Positions 60,354 to 64,000 of a stretch of 64,000 nt of DNA are shown piece by piece. Position numbers and translations under genes: made by a program. The stretch is from assembly GCA_019118605.1 (NCBI GenBank), contig DWYP01000016.1, forward strand, positions 1-64,000. The letters run 5' to 3'. Below the pieces are notes generated by a model. That model was given only the letters and a program-made list of their open reading frames with translations. It made no database searches and was not told where the DNA came from. Within the stretch, counting starts at the first letter, position 1. The number at the start of each line of letters is the position of its first letter. Source of the DNA: Candidatus Alistipes faecavium. GTDB taxonomy: Bacteria > Bacteroidota > Bacteroidia > Bacteroidales > Rikenellaceae.

Positions 60354-60378
60354 ATCGAAAACGTCTTTGTCATTCAGA

Positions 60379-60409
60379 AGGGCGGCCGTTCCCGTGGAGC
60401 GGCCGCCCT
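60379..60409 (-). terminator. Hairpin after the DUF4836 gene
   Basis: AGGGCGGCCG and CGGCCGCCCT form a perfect 10-bp stem around an 11-nt loop between the DUF4836 stop and the ABC ATPase start; a T-run is weak. Confidence 0.6.
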
Positions 60410-60433
60410 CTGTGTCGTTACACTGCGTGCGGA

Positions 60434-62017
60434 TTACATGCCCGACTGCGCAAGCAGTCCGGCTATCAGCGACCCGACACCGTCGCAGAGGCTCTTGAAG
60501 GAGTTCTGATCCCGGTCGGTCATGCGCACGATCATCCGGCCGTGTTCGGTCGTGCTGTTCACCTCCATCACGTCGAAGAGCGACAGCACCGACCGTGCAG
60601 CCTCCAACTCGGGGCCCGAGCCGCCGAAGCGCAACAGCAGGTCGTTCACCGCACCGAAACGGAGGTAGAAGGCCGACACCTGGCCGTCGAAGAGCTTCGC
60701 CACAGCCTTGTTCTGCTCGATCGGCGAACCGTCGACAGCCCATTTCGAGGCCGTGCTGTTCGTCACGTAGAGCACGTTGTCCTTGACGCCGAACCACACC
60801 GTCACATCGCCCAGATTCAGCGTGTAGGCGCCCTCGCCGCTCGCCTGCACCGGCATACCGGCCAGGTTCGCCACAATGACGTCGAGCGCCGAAGGATCGT
60901 TGACCTGCGCCAGCAGCGTCGCAATCGGATAGCGGCCGTCGGGCGTCATACCCTCGAACTCCACGAGCAGGTCCCCGGCAAACGCCTTCATGACCTGTGC
61001 CACCTGGGGGCTCGAGGTCAGTGCCGCGCCGCCCGGCATCGAGGCAAGGAGCGACAGGAGCTTCTCCCCGTCGAGGCCGCAGCCCATCACGGCGGTCGGA
61101 GCGTCGCCGACATAGCGCACGAGGTCGCCCGACATGGGACGGACGTAGGCGTAGAACTCCTCGACCTTGCGGCGGCTCTCGGCATCGGGATAGATGACCT
61201 CGAAGTCGCTGACGATCTCACCCTGCTCGAAGTTCGTCGAGCCGATGACCGTGATCGCCTTCAGGGCGTCGACCATCGGCAGCGAGGAGAGCATCGGGTT
61301 GTTCATCAGCGACGTGAATCCGGCATACGAGACGACCATATTGACATCGTTCCGGCCCGAGAGCGCGGCGGCGATCTCCGCGTTGCCCATCAGGCTCTCG
61401 CTGCGTTTCTGGGCAAAGAGCGCCGCGGCATCGGCGCACACCGCGTCGAGGTCGCCCGTGGCGAAATAGAGCAGCGCCGCACGGTCGTCGCAGGCGCACA
61501 GCCCGCTGTAGGGATCCGAATCCCCGAAAGGCAGGCAGGTCACACCGTCCTGCGTCTTACGGGCCAGGCCGCTCTTCTGGCAGATGCGGTCGAGCAGCGC
61601 CTCGAACTTCGCACGGTCGCTCAGCGGCAGCAGCAGGCCGATCTGCTGAGAGGACGCCACCGACATCGAGACCGCTGCGCCGTCGGGAGCACCGAGCGAC
61701 ATGAAGAGGAACAGCGCCTTCCCTGTGTCGAGGCCCGATTCCGCCGGGGTCTTCAGCAGCGTGAGCAGGTACTCCTTCTCCTCCGGGGTCAGCACGTCGA
61801 CGGCCGAAAGCTCCGACTCCAGGCGCGCATAAAGCGGATGCTGCTCAAGAGGACCCGCGCCGCTCTTGTCGTAGAGCGAGGCAACGTCGACCGACAGCGT
61901 GAAGAACGAATCGGCAGGCAGCACGTCCCGGTAGTCGGAACCGCCGCCGCAGGCAACGAACATCATCGAAACAGCCGCACAGCAGGCCAGTTTCCACGAT
62001 CGCAACAGGTGTTTCAT
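60434..62017 (-). CDS. DUF4836 family lipoprotein
   Basis: A 527-residue lipoprotein (lipobox FVACGG, Cys about residue 23). The start VLPADSFFTLSVDVASLYDKSG and the pairs of alpha/beta repeats match DUF4836 of Bacteroidota. No enzymatic motif is visible. It is encoded as a single gene, divergent from rmuC; start chosen at the Met of MKHLLRSWKLACC because the longer frame contains rmuC sequence on the opposite strand. Confidence 0.8.
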   Translation of the reverse strand: MKHLLRSWKLACCAAVSMMFVACGGGSDYRDVLPADSFFTLSVDVASLYDKSGAGPLEQHPLYARLESELSAVDVLTPEEKEYLLTLLKTPAESGLDTGKALFLFMSLGAPDGAAVSMSVASSQQIGLLLPLSDRAKFEALLDRICQKSGLARKTQDGVTCLPFGDSDPYSGLCACDDRAALLYFATGDLDAVCADAAALFAQKRSESLMGNAEIAAALSGRNDVNMVVSYAGFTSLMNNPMLSSLPMVDALKAITVIGSTNFEQGEIVSDFEVIYPDAESRRKVEEFYAYVRPMSGDLVRYVGDAPTAVMGCGLDGEKLLSLLASMPGGAALTSSPQVAQVMKAFAGDLLVEFEGMTPDGRYPIATLLAQVNDPSALDVIVANLAGMPVQASGEGAYTLNLGDVTVWFGVKDNVLYVTNSTASKWAVDGSPIEQNKAVAKLFDGQVSAFYLRFGAVNDLLLRFGGSGPELEAARSVLSLFDVMEVNSTTEHGRMIVRMTDRDQNSFKSLCDGVGSLIAGLLAQSGM

Positions 62018-62176
62018 GATTCGAGGCTTTTTAAAGGTTTTCAATCTTGAAAACAAAGGTATAAAATTTCGCCGGATTGCCTCGACCCCGCGGAACAAAT
62101 TCGCTGAAAAAAGTTTTTCCTCCTTTCTGCGGCGCTTTTCGGCCCCCCGGGAGGGAGTGTTTTTCGGGAAAAATCG

Positions 62177-62184
62177 TACATTTG
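62177..62184 (+). promoter_or_regulatory. -7 box of rmuC
   Basis: TACATTTG fits TAnnTTTG and lies 29 nt before the rmuC start codon. Confidence 0.55.
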
Positions 62185-62213
62185 TGGAAAATGCAGCAAA
62201 AAACATCCGCGTC

Positions 62214-63713
62214 ATGCCACTCCCCATGCTTCTCCTTCTCGCAGCCGCCCTTGCGGCAGTCATTCTGGTGCTGATCCTCTGGCTCCGCGACGCGCGACGC
62301 CTGCGCGCGGCGGCCGCCGAAGCCGAAGCCCGCGAGCGCGACACGGCCGCGCGGCTCCTCGGAGCCGAAACCCGCACGGCGGCGGCCGAGCAGTCGGCGG
62401 CCGCCGAGCGGGAGTTCCGCCAGCGCTTCGAGGAGCAGGTGCAGACCCTCACCGAACAGCGCCGCCGCACGGAGGCGGAACTCGCGGCCCTGCGCGCCTC
62501 GTCGGAGACCGAAATCGCGGCTTTGAGGCAAAAGCGCGACGAGGAACGCGAAGCCGAACGCACCGAGCGCGAGAAGCTCGAGGCGCGCTTCCGCGAGCAG
62601 TTCCGCAACCTCGCGACGGAGATCCTCGGCGAGCAGTCGCAGCACTTCCGGAAAAACAGCAGCGAACAGATCGACCTGCTGCTCAAACCCTTCCGCGACA
62701 ACATCACCGACTTCCGGCGCCGCGTTGAGGAGATCTACACCACGCAGACCTCCCAGCGCGGGGAATTGCGCGCCGAACTGAAGCACCTCATGGAGCTCAA
62801 CCAGCACATTTCCACCGAGGCACGCAACCTCACCGACGCGCTCAAGGGAAACTCGAAGGTCCAGGGTGACTGGGGCGAGATGCTCCTCGAGACGATTCTC
62901 GACAACTCGGCCCTCACGAAGGGGATCCACTACGACACGCAGTACAACATCAAGGACAGCGAAGGGCGCAACCTGAGGCCCGACGTGGTGCTGCACCTCC
63001 CCGAGAAGAAGGAGATCGTCATCGACTCGAAGGTCTCGCTGACGGCATTCGTCGGATATACCTCGGCCGAGAGCGAGGAAGAACGCCGCCAGTATCTCGC
63101 CGCGCACGTCGCCTCCGTCCGGCAGCACGTCGCGGAGCTCGGGCGCAAGGAGTATCAGCGGCTGCTGAACTCCCCGGACTTCGTCATCATGTTCATACCC
63201 AACGAACCGGCATTCCTCGCGGCCCTGCAGCAGGACGCCGGGCTCTGGGCCGACGCCTACGACCGCAAGGTCATCATCTCCTCGCCGACGAACCTCTTCG
63301 CGCTGCTCAAGCTCGTGGCCGACCTGTGGAAGTACAACGACCAGGACAAGAATACGAAGGAGATTGCCGCCTGCGGGCTGAAGCTCTACGAGCAGCTGGT
63401 GGCATTCACCGCCTCGCTGGAGGGCGTCGGCACGGCCCTCGACAAGGCCCGCGACGCCTACGAGGATGCCCACAAGCGGCTCTGCACAGGGAACGACAAC
63501 ATCATCCGCGTCGGGGAGCGCCTGCGCCGCACCGCGCGGCTGCAGACCAAGCGCCGGCATGCCGCCCGCACACTCGAGGAGGCCGGGAGCGATGACGAGC
63601 CGCTGCCCGGGGAGCTTCCGCAGCAGGCGGAATCCGCGCCCGAAACAACCGGAGCCCCCGAAACATCCGAAACTGTCGAGACCTCCGGAGCCCCTGAAGC
63701 GGCCGGAGAGTAA
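62214..63713 (+). CDS. rmuC: DNA recombination protein RmuC
   Basis: A 499-residue protein. A membrane anchor (residues about 4-24, Leu/Ala-rich) is followed by a long coiled coil (about 28-190) and the RmuC nuclease-like domain: VQGDWGEMLLETIL (near residue 218), RPDVVLHLPEKKEIVIDSKVSLTAF (key residues D, V, H, L, D, K near residue 258) and FVIMFIPNEPAF near residue 323. The C-terminal 50 residues are a Pro/Glu/Thr/Ala-rich low-complexity tail. RmuC is thought to limit inversions at short inverted repeats. Start at ATG 62214. Confidence 0.94.
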   Translation: MPLPMLLLLAAALAAVILVLILWLRDARRLRAAAAEAEARERDTAARLLGAETRTAAAEQSAAAEREFRQRFEEQVQTLTEQRRRTEAELAALRASSETEIAALRQKRDEEREAERTEREKLEARFREQFRNLATEILGEQSQHFRKNSSEQIDLLLKPFRDNITDFRRRVEEIYTTQTSQRGELRAELKHLMELNQHISTEARNLTDALKGNSKVQGDWGEMLLETILDNSALTKGIHYDTQYNIKDSEGRNLRPDVVLHLPEKKEIVIDSKVSLTAFVGYTSAESEEERRQYLAAHVASVRQHVAELGRKEYQRLLNSPDFVIMFIPNEPAFLAALQQDAGLWADAYDRKVIISSPTNLFALLKLVADLWKYNDQDKNTKEIAACGLKLYEQLVAFTASLEGVGTALDKARDAYEDAHKRLCTGNDNIIRVGERLRRTARLQTKRRHAARTLEEAGSDDEPLPGELPQQAESAPETTGAPETSETVETSGAPEAAGE

Positions 63714-63778
63714 TTGCGCTGCGGCCGGAAAATAATTCCGAAAAAATAATTCCGAAGCGGCCGGAAGGTAATTCCGCA
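63699..63778. repeat. 22-bp repeats across the rmuC stop codon
   Basis: GCGGCCGGAGAGTAATTGCG (from 63699), GCGGCCGGAAAATAATTCCG (from 63721) and GCGGCCGGAAGGTAATTCCG (from 63757) are three related 22-bp units, with a 14-bp partial unit between the last two. The rmuC stop TAA (63711-63713) lies in the first unit, so the repeats duplicate the stop-codon region. Confidence 0.8.
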
Positions 63779-63816
63779 GCAGGGAAGGGCCTTCGGTCAG
63801 AGCGGCAGAACAGCAT

Positions 63817-63846
63817 GCGTCCCGGAAAGTTTCCTTTCCGGGACGC
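63817..63846. terminator. Bidirectional terminator between rmuC and the partial minus-strand gene
   Basis: GCGTCCCGGAAAG and CTTTCCGGGACGC form a perfect 13-bp stem with a 4-nt loop between convergent genes. T-runs are weak on both strands. Confidence 0.75.
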
Positions 63847-63876
63847 GCGCGTTTACAGGGTTTTCGGCACTCCGCC

Positions 63877-64000
63877 CTACCCGATCACCCACTTGCTTCC
63901 GGGGATGCAGGAGACGAGCTTCACCGTCGCGTACGAGCTCAGGAACGTCGCGACCGCAATGGCCGGGATGGCCGCCCAGGTGGGCAGGGCCAGCGTGCCC
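63877..64000 (-). CDS. C-terminal end of a membrane protein, cut by the window edge
   Basis: About 40 codons ending at TAG (63879-63877) give a hydrophobic helix (LPTWAAIPAIAVATFLSSYA) followed by VKLVSCIPGSKWVIG and stop. This resembles the last membrane segment and tail of acyltransferase family 3 proteins, but the fragment is too short to be sure. Confidence 0.55.
   Translation of the reverse strand, partial: GTLALPTWAAIPAIAVATFLSSYATVKLVSCIPGSKWVIG

Overview
The window looks like a chromosomal segment of a GC-rich member of the Bacteroidota, most likely Bacteroidales. Evidence for this is the repeated promoter pattern TTTG-N19/20-TAnnTTTG in front of genes, lack of strong Shine-Dalgarno sequences, a SusC/SusD pair with an ECF sigma/FecR pair, many lipoproteins, and families such as DUF4465, DUF4836 and DUF4843. 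The high GC content together with this gene set is reminiscent of Alistipes (Rikenellaceae); that genus-level guess is inference. No rRNA, tRNA, insertion sequence, phage or CRISPR array was seen.

Layout. 1-4.2 kb (minus): operon of a PorT-like barrel, phoH, pepD and a YegS/DgkB-type lipid kinase. 4.4-8 kb (plus): a CPA2 cation/proton antiporter and der. 8.1-11.8 kb (minus): a secreted GH84 hexosaminidase and an acyltransferase. 12-14.6 kb (minus): thrB-thrC preceded by a leader peptide with 12 consecutive Thr codons. 14.9-22.1 kb (plus, divergent): ilvD-ilvB-ilvN-ilvC-asnB, preceded by a 21-codon leader rich in Val/Leu/Ile and Asn codons and a clear terminator/antiterminator pair. 22.3-29.2 kb: sugar and amino-sugar metabolism (ROK kinase, manA, an APH-fold NahK-like kinase, a CBM9-like protein, a NagB/PIG-L fusion, nagB). 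29.4-30.8 kb (minus): DUF4465 lipoprotein with a cobalamin riboswitch upstream. 30.8-35.2 kb: fabD, a ROK repressor with a GNAT gene, and galK. 35.4-39 kb: glycerophosphodiester phosphodiesterase, a DeoR-family regulator and a GlpT-like transporter, probably one glycerol-phosphate module. 39.3-52.4 kb: ECF sigma, FecR, SusC, SusD, DUF4843 and PKD-like lipoproteins, two TlpA-like thioredoxins and a large lipoprotein. 52.4-62 kb (minus): a DUF45 metalloprotease, a DUF4153 membrane protein, rlmB-type methyltransferase, an ABC-F ATPase, rpe, an ABC permease/ATPase pair and a DUF4836 lipoprotein. 62.2-63.7 kb: rmuC, then the C-terminal end of a minus-strand membrane protein cut by the window edge.

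The most interesting region is 14.2-15.15 kb. Two divergent amino-acid operons each start with a short leader peptide whose codons match the pathway products (Thr on one side; Val, Leu, Ile and Asn on the other, where asnB is the last gene of the operon). A pair of inverted 17-bp elements, each containing the near-palindrome TTACGATTTGTAA, lies between the two promoters and could be a shared operator. The second notable item is the cobalamin riboswitch in front of a DUF4465 lipoprotein, which suggests a surface B12-binding protein (BtuH-like).
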